Positions 39,552 to 49,537 of a stretch of 64,000 nucleotides of DNA are shown here, piece by piece. Below the pieces are notes generated by a model. It ran no database searches and had not been told where the DNA came from. It saw nothing but the letters and a program-made list of their open reading frames with translations. The stretch's first letter is position 1. The number at the start of each line of letters is the position of its first letter. The translations under genes and the position numbers were made by a program. Source of the DNA: Rhodococcus spelaei (GTDB lineage Bacteria > Actinomycetota > Actinomycetes > Mycobacteriales > Mycobacteriaceae); NCBI RefSeq assembly GCF_006704125.1, contig NZ_VIGH01000001.1, positions 495,823-559,822 on the forward strand, written 5' to 3'.

Positions 39552-40607
39552 ATGACCACTCTCGACATCGTCGAGGCCTGGAACGGCCCGGGCCGCAAGG
39601 ACGGCTCGATCACCACGGTGACGCCGAGCGACAATGCCGCGCACCCGTCGCCGAGCAAGTTCGCGTTCGAGCATTGGTACTTCGACGCGCACCTGGACAA
39701 CGGCTACATCGTGGTCGGGTTCCTGCAGACGCGGGAACTGGTGACCCGCAAGCCCGGTGTCGAACTGCACGTCTACTCGCCGGACGGGACGCGCCGCGAA
39801 ATCGTCAAGGTCTACCAGCCGTCGGAGGCGTCCGCCTCCACGGAGCAATGCGATGTGAAGGTCGGTGAGAACTACGCGTACGCGGAGTTCCCGGACGGGG
39901 GGCTGCCGATCCACCACGTGCACATCGCCGAGGACGACATCGCCTTCGACCTGGTGTTCCGCAACGAGGTGCCGAGCTGGATGCCTGGCCGCGGCCAGAC
40001 GTCGTACGGGGACGACGCCTTCTTCGCGTGGGCGGTGGGGGCGCCGCGGGCGACGGTGACCGGGACGGTGCGCATCGGCGGCATCACCCTGCAGGCGAAC
40101 GGGCGCGGGTACGCCGACCACAACTGGGGCGTCGGCGACATGAAGCGGATCATCGACCGCTGGTACTGGGGTCGGCTGTACGTGGACGACCTCACGCTGA
40201 TCTACGCCACCGTGCTCACCCAACAGAAGTTCGGCGCCCACGAGTCGCGTCCGCTGATGTTGGCCCGTGGCGATCAGGTGGTGCTCAGCACCGGTGAGGT
40301 GGAGCTGACCGAGGGACCGCGTGTCTTCGACGGGTCGGCCAATCGTGAGTACCCCAGCTGGATTCGGCTGCAGGTGCCCGATCAGCTGGACCTGCGGCTG
40401 ACCGTCGACCGGATCGTGCACGGTCACGACTTCCTCGCCGACGTGCCGGTGGTGCGCAGTCGGCTGGTCAAGCCGCTGGTGAACCGGCTGCTCGGGCGGC
40501 CCGGGTACTTCCGATTCCACTCCACCTTCGAGCTGTCGGTCGACCTGGGCGGCAACACCGTCGAACGCACCGGGACCACATTGCACGAGATGGTGGCGCT
40601 CAAGTGA
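39552..40607 (+). CDS. AttH/CrtC-type lipocalin-like protein
   Basis: A 351-residue beta-rich protein. [26 protein letters not shown] matches the EWWYFDxHL signature of the AttH/CrtC-type lipocalin fold, and [33 protein letters not shown] is the second half of the fold. Members include carotenoid hydratases (CrtC) and terpene- or polyketide-processing enzymes, so it probably binds a hydrophobic substrate. ATG 39552 follows CGGAGG by 6 bases. Its stop overlaps the GTG of hmgA (GTGA). Confidence 0.82.
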   Translation: MTTLDIVEAWNGPGRKDGSITTVTPSDNAAHPSPSKFAFEHWYFDAHLDNGYIVVGFLQTRELVTRKPGVELHVYSPDGTRREIVKVYQPSEASASTEQCDVKVGENYAYAEFPDGGLPIHHVHIAEDDIAFDLVFRNEVPSWMPGRGQTSYGDDAFFAWAVGAPRATVTGTVRIGGITLQANGRGYADHNWGVGDMKRIIDRWYWGRLYVDDLTLIYATVLTQQKFGAHESRPLMLARGDQVVLSTGEVELTEGPRVFDGSANREYPSWIRLQVPDQLDLRLTVDRIVHGHDFLADVPVVRSRLVKPLVNRLLGRPGYFRFHSTFELSVDLGGNTVERTGTTLHEMVALK

Positions 40608-41926
40608 GGGGGCCGGACCCGTTCGAGTACCTGCGCGGCTTCGGCAACGAGCATCACTCGGAGGCGGTGCCCGGCGCGTTGCCGTGGGGCCAGAACTCGC
40701 CACAGCGGGCGCCGCACGGTCTGTACGCGGAGCAGCACTCGGCGACCGCGTTCACCGAGCCGCGGGGCAGTAACCGGCGCAGTTGGACGTACCGGATCCG
40801 GCCGTCCGCCCAGCATCCGGCGTTCGCCCGGATCGACAACGGCACCCTGCGGTCGGCACCGGTGACCGGAGGCATCGTCGACCCGAACCGTCTGCGCTGG
40901 GACCCGTTGCCGCACCCGGCGGGCAGACAGGACTTCCTGGACAGCCTGTACACGATCGCGGCCAACGGGGATGTGTTGGCGCGCACGGGTATCGGTATCC
41001 ACCTGTACCTGGCGACCGGGTCGATGGTGGACCGCTACTTCGTGGATGCCGACGGCGAGCTGCTGTTGGTTCCGCAACAGGGCGCGCTGGTGCTGCACAC
41101 CGAGTACGGCCGGCTGCGCGTGGCGCCAGGGGAGATCGCGGTGATCGGCCGTGCGGTGCGTTTCCGGGTGGAGATCGAGGAGGCGAGCGCGCGTGGCTAT
41201 GTGTGCGAGAACTACGGCGCCGCTTTCACCCTCCCGGAACTGGGGCCGATCGGCGCCAACGGGCTCGCGCATGCCCGAGACTTCCGCTACCCGGTGGCGG
41301 CCTACGAGGATCGCGAGGCGACGGTGCAGGTGGTGCAGAAGTTCGGCGGCCAGCTGTGGGCCGCCGACTACGACCACTCGCCGCTGGACGTGGTGGCCTG
41401 GCACGGCACCCACGGCGCCTACAAGTACGACCTGGCCGAGTTCAACGTGATGGGCACCCTCGGCTGGGATCATCCGGACCCGTCGATCTTCACGGTGCTG
41501 ACCTCGCTCTCGAACACGCCGGGGCAGGCGAACGTCGATTTCGTGGCCTTCCCGCCGCGGTGGGTGGTGGCCGAACACACCTTCCGCCCACCACATTTCC
41601 ACCGGAACGTGATGACCGAGTTCATGGGCCTGGTCGAGGGCGTACACGACTCGAAGGCCGAGGGCTTCGTGCCGGGCGGGGCCAGCCTGCACAACATGTG
41701 GGGTGCGCACGGACCCGACCGCGAGACGTTCGAGCGGGCCAGCGCGGCGGAGCTCGAACCTCAGCGCTTCGACGGTTCGCTGCCGTTCATGTTCGAGACC
41801 CGTCTTCCGTTGACCACCACGGCCTTCGCGCACGCCGCGACCCACCGCCAGCCCGATTACGACAGCTCGTGGGCCGGATTGACCCGCAACTTCGCCTCGC
41901 CCGTTACCGACGAACCGCAGAGCTAG
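40604..41926 (+). CDS. hmgA: Homogentisate 1,2-dioxygenase
   Basis: Opens the ring of homogentisate to maleylacetoacetate with O2 and Fe(II). The 440 residues match the usual length. Iron ligands fit His333 and Glu339 ([12 protein letters not shown]) and His369 (WGAHGPD), and the catalytic His267 is in [18 protein letters not shown]. The N-terminus [19 protein letters not shown] is diagnostic. GTG start overlaps the upstream stop. The usual partners (isomerase, fumarylacetoacetase, HppD) are absent from this window, and the gene sits in a lipid-like catabolic cluster instead. Confidence 0.94.
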   Translation: MRGPDPFEYLRGFGNEHHSEAVPGALPWGQNSPQRAPHGLYAEQHSATAFTEPRGSNRRSWTYRIRPSAQHPAFARIDNGTLRSAPVTGGIVDPNRLRWDPLPHPAGRQDFLDSLYTIAANGDVLARTGIGIHLYLATGSMVDRYFVDADGELLLVPQQGALVLHTEYGRLRVAPGEIAVIGRAVRFRVEIEEASARGYVCENYGAAFTLPELGPIGANGLAHARDFRYPVAAYEDREATVQVVQKFGGQLWAADYDHSPLDVVAWHGTHGAYKYDLAEFNVMGTLGWDHPDPSIFTVLTSLSNTPGQANVDFVAFPPRWVVAEHTFRPPHFHRNVMTEFMGLVEGVHDSKAEGFVPGGASLHNMWGAHGPDRETFERASAAELEPQRFDGSLPFMFETRLPLTTTAFAHAATHRQPDYDSSWAGLTRNFASPVTDEPQS

Positions 41927-41936
41927 GAGCCTCGCC

Positions 41937-43418
41937 ATGACAACCGTTACCTCGGTCACCGGAGTCGATTTCGACCTGCCCGAACCGCTGCTACGGATCG
42001 GTGGCGCCCGGGTCGGCGCGGAGGGCGGGGCCACCTACGCCTCGGCGAACCCGGCCACCGAGACCCACGTGCTCGACATCGCCGCCGCGCAGCGCGCGGA
42101 CGTCGACGCCGCGGTGCTCGCCGCCCGCGAGCAGTTCGAGTCGGGGGAGTGGTCGCGGCTCAGCGGCGTCGACCGCGGGCGAATCCTGACCAGGGTCGCC
42201 GACCTGATCGAGGCCGATGCGCCGACACTCGCCGCGCTCGAGGCCGTCGAGATGGGCAAGCTCTACCAGGACTCTGTGGTGGGCGACATTCCGGCTGCGG
42301 CGGCCGCGTTCCGGCACTTCGCCGGCTGGGCTGACAAGCTCACCGGCCGGACCGCGCTGATGCCGGACTTCGGCCCGCAGCCTCGTTTCGGTTTCACCCT
42401 CCGTCAGCCGCTCGGGGTGCTCGGCGCGATCACGCCGTGGAACAACCCGGCGATGATCGCGGCCTGGAAGTTGGCCCCCGCGTTGGCCGCCGGTTGCACC
42501 GCCGTCGTCAAGCCGGCTGAGGACGCCTCGCTGTCGACGCTGCGGCTGGCCGAACTCCTGGTCGAGGCGGGTCTGCCGGAGGGCGTGGTGAACGTGGTGC
42601 CGGGTCTGGGTCCGGTGGCGGGGGCGGCGCTGGCCGAGCATCCGGGGATCGACAAGGTGTCGTTCACCGGCAGCCTGGCGGTGGGCCGGCAGATCCAGTC
42701 CCTGGCGGGCGACAACTTCCGCAAGGTCACCCTCGAACTGGGCGGCAAGGCCCCGCAGATCATCTTCGACGACGCGGACCTCGAGGCGGCGATGCCGTGG
42801 ATCGCGATGGGGAACTTCTACCACCAGGGCCAGGTGTGCGCGGCGGGTACTCGGGTCATCGCGCACGAGTCCGTGGTCGACTCGGTGGTCGACGGGCTGG
42901 TGGCGGCCGCCCGCAGCGCCGTCGTCGGTGACCCGTTCGAGGCGTCGAGCACCATGGGCACCATCGTGAACCGCAAGCAGCTCGACCGGATTCTCGGGTA
43001 CATCGAGGCGGGCCGGAGCGAGGGCGCGGACCTGATCGTCGGTGGAAATCGGGTGGACCGGCCGGGCTACTTCGTCGAGCCGACGGTCTTCCGCGGCCAC
43101 AACGACCTCACGATCGCGCGGGAGGAGATCTTCGGTCCGGTGGCCACGGTGATCAGCTTCCGCACCGAGGAGGAGGCCGTCGCGATCGCCAACGACACCA
43201 AGTACGGGCTCAACGCGATGCTCTACACCTCGGACCTTTCACGGGCACACCGGGTGATCGCGCGGCTGCGGGTTGGCACGGTGTGGGTGAACGGTTGGGG
43301 CGTACCGGATCCGAGCCTGCCGTGGGGTGGGCGCGGGGCCAGCGGCATCGGCCGTGAGCTCGGGCAGGCGGGGGTCGAGGCGTTCACGGAGGAGAAGACC
43401 GTTCATCTGGGTCTGTGA
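41937..43418 (+). CDS. Aldehyde dehydrogenase
   Basis: NAD(P)-dependent aldehyde oxidation, 493 residues. PWNN is at 167-170 (Asn169), the general base Glu267 is in LELGGK, the nucleophile Cys301 in QGQVCAAGTR, and EEIFGPV lies near 400. Starts 10 bases after the hmgA stop, with AGGAG upstream. In context it would oxidise an aldehyde made by the oxygenase or BVMO steps, which is inference. Confidence 0.93.
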   Translation: MTTVTSVTGVDFDLPEPLLRIGGARVGAEGGATYASANPATETHVLDIAAAQRADVDAAVLAAREQFESGEWSRLSGVDRGRILTRVADLIEADAPTLAALEAVEMGKLYQDSVVGDIPAAAAAFRHFAGWADKLTGRTALMPDFGPQPRFGFTLRQPLGVLGAITPWNNPAMIAAWKLAPALAAGCTAVVKPAEDASLSTLRLAELLVEAGLPEGVVNVVPGLGPVAGAALAEHPGIDKVSFTGSLAVGRQIQSLAGDNFRKVTLELGGKAPQIIFDDADLEAAMPWIAMGNFYHQGQVCAAGTRVIAHESVVDSVVDGLVAAARSAVVGDPFEASSTMGTIVNRKQLDRILGYIEAGRSEGADLIVGGNRVDRPGYFVEPTVFRGHNDLTIAREEIFGPVATVISFRTEEEAVAIANDTKYGLNAMLYTSDLSRAHRVIARLRVGTVWVNGWGVPDPSLPWGGRGASGIGRELGQAGVEAFTEEKTVHLGL

Positions 43419-43550
43419 ACGCGGGCCTGCCTGCCGACACGGCTCGGGGAAGGCGCGCCGGGCCGAGGTCCGGCCGTCGGATTGCTTTCGGGGGCAGGCT
43501 CGTCACGGTAGGAGTGAGAACACCACAGGCACGGACGAGGGAGCCGGGTA

Positions 43551-44765
43551 ATGGACGAAGCATCGCCGACGGGCGCGCTGTCGGGATTTCGGGTGCTGGA
43601 GCTGGGGTCCTTGATCGCGGGCCCGTATGCCGGTCGGCTGCTGGGCGACATGGGCGCGGACGTCATCAAGATCGAGGCCCCGGACCGGCCCGACCCGCTG
43701 CGCACCTGGGGTCAGGCCGAGCAGGACGGCCACCGCTTCTTCTGGACGGTGCACGCCCGGAACAAGCGGTGCATCACCCTCGACCTGCGGGTGCCGCGGG
43801 GCCGGGAGGTGTTCCTCGATCTGGTCGAGAGGTCCGACGTGGTGGTCGAGAACTTCCGGCCGGGCACCCTGGAGCGGTGGGGACTGGGTTACGACGTTCT
43901 CTCGCAGCGCAATCCGGGGATCGTGTTGGCCCGGGTCTCCGGGTACGGCCAGACCGGTCCGCTCGCCGGCCGCGCCGGGTACGCCTCGGTGGCCGAGGCG
44001 GTCAGCGGGCTGCGGCACCTCAACGGATACCCCGACCAGCCGCCGCCGCGGATCGCGCTGTCGCTCGGCGACTCCCTCGCCGGAATGTTCGCGGTGCAGG
44101 GGGTGCTGGCGGCACTGCTCGCCCGCACCGCCAGCGGACGCGGCCAGGTGGTGGACGTCGCGCTCAACGAGGCCTGTCTCGCGGTGCAGGAGTCCACCAT
44201 TCCCGACTACGACCGCGGCGGCATCGTGCGCGGGCCGTCCGGAACTCGGCTCGAGGGCATTGCCCCGTCGAACCTGTACGCCGCCTCCGACGGCAGTTGG
44301 GTGGTGATCGCCGCCAACCAGGACACCGTCTTTGCCCGGCTGTGCGCGGTGATGGGGCAGCCGGAACTCGCGGACGACCCGCGTTTCGCCGACCATCGTG
44401 CCCGCGGCCGGAACCAGGATGAACTTGACGAGCTGATCGCGAAATGGGTGTCCGGTCAGGACAGTTCGACGCTGGTGGATCGGCTCACCGAGGTGGGAGT
44501 GGTGGCCGGACCGGTGAACACCGTCGCCGAGGTCGTCACGGATCCGCAGTTGCTGGCGCGGGAGATGATCGTCGAGCACTACGACGAGCGGTTCGGCGCA
44601 CCCGTGCGGGGGCCGGGGGTGGTGCCCAAGCTCAGTGCCACCCCGGGGTCGGTGCGGTCCGCCGGTGCGCCGACCCCCGGCGCTCACAACGCGCAGGTGT
44701 ACGGCGATCTGCTCGGTCGCGATGTCGCCGAGTTGGACCGGCTGCACGCCGACGGGGTGATCTGA
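43551..44765 (+). CDS. Class III CoA-transferase (CaiB/BaiF)
   Basis: Transfers CoA between carboxylates, 404 residues. The N-terminal GFRVLELGSLIAGPYAGRLLGDMGADVIKIEAP and NKRCITLDLR are typical, and the catalytic Asp174 is in SLGDSLAGMF. SGYGQTGP near residue 130 favours a transferase over an alpha-methylacyl-CoA racemase. ATG 43551, 132 bp after the ALDH gene, so a promoter may lie in that gap. The lyase follows one base after the stop, suggesting that this enzyme makes the CoA thioester the lyase cleaves. Confidence 0.91.
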   Translation: MDEASPTGALSGFRVLELGSLIAGPYAGRLLGDMGADVIKIEAPDRPDPLRTWGQAEQDGHRFFWTVHARNKRCITLDLRVPRGREVFLDLVERSDVVVENFRPGTLERWGLGYDVLSQRNPGIVLARVSGYGQTGPLAGRAGYASVAEAVSGLRHLNGYPDQPPPRIALSLGDSLAGMFAVQGVLAALLARTASGRGQVVDVALNEACLAVQESTIPDYDRGGIVRGPSGTRLEGIAPSNLYAASDGSWVVIAANQDTVFARLCAVMGQPELADDPRFADHRARGRNQDELDELIAKWVSGQDSSTLVDRLTEVGVVAGPVNTVAEVVTDPQLLAREMIVEHYDERFGAPVRGPGVVPKLSATPGSVRSAGAPTPGAHNAQVYGDLLGRDVAELDRLHADGVI

Positions 44766-44766
44766 G

Positions 44767-45687
44767 ATGGCCGACCTGACGGTGAATTTTCCGGCCTGGG
44801 TGCATGTTCGGGAGGTCGGACTGCGGGACGGGTTGCAGATCGAGAAGCCGATCACCACCGCGGCCAAGGAGCGGCTGCTCGACGCCGTGGTCGCGACCGG
44901 TGTTCGACGCGTCGAGGCGACCGCCTTCGTCTCGCCGCGCGCGGTGCCGAGCATGGCCGACGCCGAGGAGGTCGCGGCGTTGCTGCCCCGATGGCCGGGC
45001 GTGCGATTCTCCGCGCTGGTCGCCAGCCCGGGTGGTGCCCGACGTGCCGTCGCCGCGGGGATCACCGATCTCGAGTACGTGGTGTCCGCGAGCGACGGGC
45101 ACAGTCGCGCGAACGTGAAGATCGGCACCGACGAGGCGACGGAGAAGATCGCGGAGGTCGCCGCGACGGTGCACGACGTCGGCGGGCGCGTCGAGGTCAT
45201 CGTCGCCACCGCCTGGGATTGTCCCTTCGACGGGCCGACGCCGACCGAACGGGTGCTCCGAATCGTCGAGCGCGCAGTCGAACTCGGTGCTGACGAGCTC
45301 GCGATCGCGGACACCATCGGTACCGCCACCCCAGTGCGGGTGCAGCGGCTGATCGGTGCGGTTCGCGAACGCGTCGGGCCAGTGGAATTGGGCGCGCACT
45401 TTCACAACACCCGCGGCGCGGGGCTGGCGTGCGCTGTCGCCGCGGTCGGGGCGGGTGTGGTCCGGCTCGACGCGTCGACCGGCGGACTCGGCGGTTGCCC
45501 GTTCGCACCAGGGGCCAGTGGCAACATCGCCACCGAGGAACTGGTGTACCTGTTGCACGACATGGGTGTCGAGACCGGTATCGACCTCGGGCTCGCGATC
45601 GACGCGGCGGCCGTCGCGCAGGACGTGGTCGGGCACCGGGTCCCCAGCAACCTGCTTCGTGCGGGCGACCGGAAGCGGAGCGGGTAG
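44767..45687 (+). CDS. HMG-CoA-lyase-type enzyme
   Basis: Cleaves a 3-hydroxy-3-alkylglutaryl-CoA (or citramalyl-CoA-type) thioester to acetyl-CoA and a keto acid. The 306-residue TIM barrel has REVGLRDGLQ (Arg20, Asp21), metal ligands His211 and His213 in LGAHFHNTRG, and Cys244 in GGLGGCPFAPGASGN, the mobile catalytic-loop signature. One base separates it from the CoA-transferase gene, and its TAG is followed at once by the GTG of the YrbE gene. The substrate could be HMG-CoA or a longer branched homologue as in isoprenoid degradation. Confidence 0.92.
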   Translation: MADLTVNFPAWVHVREVGLRDGLQIEKPITTAAKERLLDAVVATGVRRVEATAFVSPRAVPSMADAEEVAALLPRWPGVRFSALVASPGGARRAVAAGITDLEYVVSASDGHSRANVKIGTDEATEKIAEVAATVHDVGGRVEVIVATAWDCPFDGPTPTERVLRIVERAVELGADELAIADTIGTATPVRVQRLIGAVRERVGPVELGAHFHNTRGAGLACAVAAVGAGVVRLDASTGGLGGCPFAPGASGNIATEELVYLLHDMGVETGIDLGLAIDAAAVAQDVVGHRVPSNLLRAGDRKRSG

Positions 45688-46458
45688 GTGACACCGGCGA
45701 CCGTCGCGCGGGACGCGACCCGGTCACTCGGCGAGTTCTACGCACTGACCCTGGACACGGCGCTGTCATTCTTCCGCTGGCCCTTCCAGTGGCGGGAGTT
45801 CGTGACACAGGCCTGGTTCGTGGCGCGAGTGTCGATGATGCCGACGGTGTTGATGGCGTTGCCGTTCACCGTGCTGGTGGTGTTCACCCTGAACTCGCTG
45901 CTCGGCGAGGTGGGCGCCGCAGACCTGTCCGGCGCGGGCGCCGGCCTCGGTGCGGTGACCCAGATCGGCCCGTTGGTCACCGTGCTCGTGGTGGCAGGCG
46001 CGGGCGCGACCGCGATCACCGCGGACCTGGGGGCGCGCACCATCAGGGAGGAGATCGGCGCCCTCGAGGTGCTCGGCATCGACCCGGTCCACCGCCTGGT
46101 CGCGCCCCGGGTGCTGGCGCTGACCGTCGTGGCCGTCCTCCTCAACGGTCTGGTCTGCGCGATCGGCCTGGTCGGGGGGTTCTTCTTCTCGGTGTTCTTC
46201 CAGGACGTCACCCCCGGCGCGTTCGTCTCCGGGCTGACCCTCCTGGTCGGACCGACGGAACTGGTGATCTCCGAAATCAAGGCCGGGCTGTTCGGCGTCA
46301 TCGCCGCGCTGGTCGCCTGCTACCGGGGACTGTCGGTCACGGGTGGCCCGAAGAGTGTCGGCACGGCCGTCAACGAGACGGTGGTGTTCTCCTTCATGGC
46401 CCTGTTCGTCGTCAACGTATTGGTCACCGTGGTCGGTATCGCCTGGTCGGGAAAGTGA
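45688..46458 (+). CDS. yrbEA: YrbEA-type permease of the Mce transporter
   Basis: MlaE-family membrane subunit of an ABC-like lipid importer, 256 residues. About five hydrophobic segments run through FTVLVVFTLNSLLGEV, ALTVVAVLLNGLVCAIGLVGGFF and FSFMALFVVNVLVTVVGIAW. The cytoplasmic EEIGALEVLGIDP loop is the ATPase coupling segment. The GTG directly follows the upstream stop. The partner ATPase (MceG/Mkl) is not in the window; in relatives it is encoded elsewhere and shared. Confidence 0.93.
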   Translation: MTPATVARDATRSLGEFYALTLDTALSFFRWPFQWREFVTQAWFVARVSMMPTVLMALPFTVLVVFTLNSLLGEVGAADLSGAGAGLGAVTQIGPLVTVLVVAGAGATAITADLGARTIREEIGALEVLGIDPVHRLVAPRVLALTVVAVLLNGLVCAIGLVGGFFFSVFFQDVTPGAFVSGLTLLVGPTELVISEIKAGLFGVIAALVACYRGLSVTGGPKSVGTAVNETVVFSFMALFVVNVLVTVVGIAWSGK

Positions 46459-46468
46459 GGGAGTGCGT

Positions 46469-47308
46469 GTGACAACCAGATTCGTCGAGACCCGGCGCAA
46501 CCTACGGCGGACGCTGAACTGGTGGGACGGCCTCGGACGGCGCACCAAGTTCTACCTCGAGGCCGTCGCGCACGTCGGTCGCGCGGTCGGGCGCTACCGC
46601 AAGGAGACCCTGCGACTGGTCGCCGAGATCTCGATGGGCACCGGCGCGCTCGCGGTCATCGGAGGCACGGTGGTGATCATGGGCTTCCTGACCCTGTTCG
46701 CCGGGGCAACCGTTGCGGTGCAGGGCTTCAGCTCGCTCGGCGACATCGGCATCGAGTCCCTCACCGGGTTCCTCTCGGCGTACGTCAACGTCCGGGTCGT
46801 CGCGCCGGTGACGGCCGGAGTGGGCCTGGCCGCGACGATCGGTGCCGGGACCACCGCCCAGCTGGGCGCCATGCGAATCAGCGAGGAGATCGATGCGCTG
46901 GAGGTGATGTCGGTGCCGTCGATGCCGTACCTGGTGACCACGCGGGTCGTCGCGGGCATGATCGCGATCGTCCCGCTGTACGCGCTGGCGGTGGCGGCCG
47001 CGTTCTTCGCCAGCCGGGTGGCCACGGTGTACATCTTCGGACAGTCGGCCGGTGTGTACGACCACTACTTCCGCACCTTCCTGATCCCGTCGGACGTGCT
47101 GTGGTCGTTCGTGCAGGCAATGGCGATGGCGTTGGTGGTCATGCTGATTCACACCTACTACGGCTACAACGCGGCGGGCGGTCCGGCCGGGGTCGGTAGT
47201 GCAACCGGGCGGGCGGTGCGGTCCTCTCTGGTCGGGGTGGTCACCGTGACACTGCTGATCTCGCTCGCGCTCTACGGCAGCGCCCGGCAACTGCACCTCG
47301 CGGGCTGA
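46469..47308 (+). CDS. yrbEB: YrbEB-type permease of the Mce transporter
   Basis: Second MlaE-family permease, 279 residues, with the coupling loop SEEIDALEVMSVPSMPYLVTTRV and about five hydrophobic segments. GTG 46469 is chosen because GAGGG lies 7 bases upstream; GTG 46463 is also in frame. Pairs with YrbEA to form the membrane channel that receives substrate from the MceA-F tunnel. Confidence 0.93.
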   Translation: MTTRFVETRRNLRRTLNWWDGLGRRTKFYLEAVAHVGRAVGRYRKETLRLVAEISMGTGALAVIGGTVVIMGFLTLFAGATVAVQGFSSLGDIGIESLTGFLSAYVNVRVVAPVTAGVGLAATIGAGTTAQLGAMRISEEIDALEVMSVPSMPYLVTTRVVAGMIAIVPLYALAVAAAFFASRVATVYIFGQSAGVYDHYFRTFLIPSDVLWSFVQAMAMALVVMLIHTYYGYNAAGGPAGVGSATGRAVRSSLVGVVTVTLLISLALYGSARQLHLAG

Positions 47309-47318
47309 GGCGGCTGCC

Positions 47319-48500
47319 GTGCTCGCCTGGCTCCCACCCCGTGTCGCGGCACTCGGCCTGGTCGCCGCGTTGATCGCCGCGGTGACGGTGGCGCTGGTGT
47401 CCTACCGCGGCGGGCTCGCCGGGACCGTGCCGGTGTTCGTCGATTCCGGACGATCCGGGCTGTCCATGCAGTCCGGTGCGGCGGTGAAGATGCACGGTGT
47501 CCAGGTCGGCCGGGTCCGCGCGGTCCGGCAGGAGGGCGGCGGCGCGGTCCTCGAACTGAATCTGGACCGTGTTGCCGCGCAGGACATTCCCGCCGATGTC
47601 GGTGCGCAGATCAGTTCCAGCACCGTCTTCGGCACCAAGTACGTCACGTTGCTGGATGCAGGGAAGGGGGCGGCGCAGGAAGCGTCGGGCCTCGCCGCGG
47701 GCACGGTGATTCCTGCCGATCACGTGTCGGTGGAGTTGAACTCGGTGTTCGAGAACCTGTCGTCCGTACTGAAGGCGGTGGAGCCGGAGAAGCTCAACGC
47801 GGTGCTCGGTGCAGTCGCGACTGCACTCGACGGTCGCGGCGCCGCGCTCGGGCAGTCGCTCGAGGACGCCGACCGTGTGCTCTCCTCGGTCAATGCGATA
47901 CGGCCACAGCTGGAATCGGACATCCGAGGCGCGGCGTCGGCCGCCGGACTCTACGCCGACGTGGCCCCGGACCTGCTGGCGGTGATCGACAACCTCGCCG
48001 TCACCGGTGACACCGTCGTCGATCGGCGCGCCGATCTCGACCGGCTGCTGCTCGAGGTCACCGGGCTCGGAACCGTCGGCAGCAGGGTCCTCGGCGCCCG
48101 CGCTCCCGAGATCACGACCGTGCTGAACCTGATGCGCCCGACCACCGCGCTGCTGTCGGAGTACGCGCCGGGCCTGACCTGCTTCCTGCAAGGGGCCGAC
48201 GAGACCCGCAAACTCGCCGAGCCGGTCTCGGGTGGCAACGGCCGCACGATGTTGCTGAAGTCGGCGTTGATACTCGGCGACCCGGCCTACACCTACCAGC
48301 AGGACCTGCCCCGCGTGCAGGCGAGCGGCGGGCCACGGTGCGGCGGTCTGCCGAAGCTCTCCATGGACCAGGTCCCGGCGCCGTACCTGGTGGCGGACAC
48401 GGGATCGAACCCGTACCGCGCCGGGAACACCGGCCCGGTACTCAACCCGACCACGCTGCTCCGGCTCCTCACCGGTGCGCCGTCGGGGGCAGCCCGGTGA
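47319..48500 (+). CDS. mceA: MceA-type subunit
   Basis: Mce/MlaD-family protein, 393 residues. An N-terminal membrane anchor (about 8-28) precedes the MCE domain (about 35-115, with GAAVKMHGVQVGRVRAV and the exit strand FGTKYVTLL). A long helical stretch follows, ending in a C-terminal Pro/Ser region. Six such subunits form a hexameric channel for hydrophobic compounds across the periplasm. Starts with GTG 10 bases after the YrbEB stop. Confidence 0.92.
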   Translation: MLAWLPPRVAALGLVAALIAAVTVALVSYRGGLAGTVPVFVDSGRSGLSMQSGAAVKMHGVQVGRVRAVRQEGGGAVLELNLDRVAAQDIPADVGAQISSSTVFGTKYVTLLDAGKGAAQEASGLAAGTVIPADHVSVELNSVFENLSSVLKAVEPEKLNAVLGAVATALDGRGAALGQSLEDADRVLSSVNAIRPQLESDIRGAASAAGLYADVAPDLLAVIDNLAVTGDTVVDRRADLDRLLLEVTGLGTVGSRVLGARAPEITTVLNLMRPTTALLSEYAPGLTCFLQGADETRKLAEPVSGGNGRTMLLKSALILGDPAYTYQQDLPRVQASGGPRCGGLPKLSMDQVPAPYLVADTGSNPYRAGNTGPVLNPTTLLRLLTGAPSGAAR

Positions 48501-49537
48501 GCCGCGGACCCAGCCGCGGCATCGGTCCGACGCTGTGGAAGTTCGGGGCCTTCGTCGTCGTGATGCTGACGGTGCTCGGCTGCCTCTTCGTCGTCTTCGG
48601 CCAACTGCGGTTCGGCGAGACCACCAGCTACCGCGCACGCTTCGCCGACGTGTCCGGTTTGGCGACAGGTGATTTCGTGCGGGTGGCAGGTGTCAAGAGT
48701 GGACGGGTGACCGCCGTCGACGTGGTGGACAACGACCAGGCGCTGGTGAGCATGGACGTGGACACCGCGTACCCGCTCACCGCCGGAACACGGGCCGTCG
48801 TCCGCTACGCGAATCTCACTGGGGGCCGCTACCTCGAATTGGTCGACGGCGCAGGCCCGCTCGACCGCCTCGAACCCGGGTCGACCATCCCGGTCGAGCG
48901 CACCGAACCGGCGTTGGACCTCGACCTGCTGATCGGCAGTTTCAAACCGCTGTTGCGGACGATGCAACCCGGTGCGATCGACAACGTGACCGCGGAACTG
49001 ATCGCGGTGCTGCAGGGGCAGGGCGGCACCGTGGAGTCGATCCTCGCCAGGGCGGCGTCGCTGACCGCGTCGATCGCCGACCGCGACCAGTTGGTCGGCG
49101 AGGTGATCACGAATCTGAATGCGGCGGTGGGAACGGTCGCAGGCCAGCGTGCGCAGTTCTCGTCGAGTGTCGACCAGTTGCAGCAGCTGGTGTCGGGGCT
49201 GGCCGACCACGGCGCACCCCTGGCGGAGGCGGTCGCCCGAATCGATTCCGCCAGTGGTGCGGTCGCCGACCTGTTGACGGAGAGCCGCGTTCCGCTGCAG
49301 GGGACGATTTCGGAGTTGGGCCGCACCGCAAGCCAACTCGACGCCGGGCGCGGCACCATCGACAGTGTCACGAAGCGGCTGCCGCAGACGTACGCCGCGC
49401 TCTCCCGCCTCGGCGCCTACGGGAACTTCTTCAACTACTACCTCTGCGCAATGAACCTGGAGCTCAACGGCGCCGACGGGAAGCCCGTCATCGTGCCGCT
49501 GACCAACCAGACCACCGGAAGGTGCGCGGCACGATGA
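48497..49537 (+). CDS. mceB: MceB-type subunit
   Basis: 346 residues. Membrane anchor at about 14-36 (KFGAFVVVMLTVLGCLFVVFG), MCE domain about 42-120 (GDFVRVAGVKSGRVTAVDVV), helical tail with repeating Ala/Ser/Gln heptads, and a conserved NYYLCAMNLEL near the C-terminus. GTG at 48497 overlaps the mceA stop by 4 bases; the longer frame from 48338 runs through mceA and is rejected. Confidence 0.92.
   Translation: MSRGPSRGIGPTLWKFGAFVVVMLTVLGCLFVVFGQLRFGETTSYRARFADVSGLATGDFVRVAGVKSGRVTAVDVVDNDQALVSMDVDTAYPLTAGTRAVVRYANLTGGRYLELVDGAGPLDRLEPGSTIPVERTEPALDLDLLIGSFKPLLRTMQPGAIDNVTAELIAVLQGQGGTVESILARAASLTASIADRDQLVGEVITNLNAAVGTVAGQRAQFSSSVDQLQQLVSGLADHGAPLAEAVARIDSASGAVADLLTESRVPLQGTISELGRTASQLDAGRGTIDSVTKRLPQTYAALSRLGAYGNFFNYYLCAMNLELNGADGKPVIVPLTNQTTGRCAAR

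Noticed and set aside
43419..43550. GGCCG/CGGCC pairing between ALDH and CoA-transferase genes
   Set aside because: Five-bp arms are expected by chance at this GC content. The gap may hold a promoter, but none is clear.
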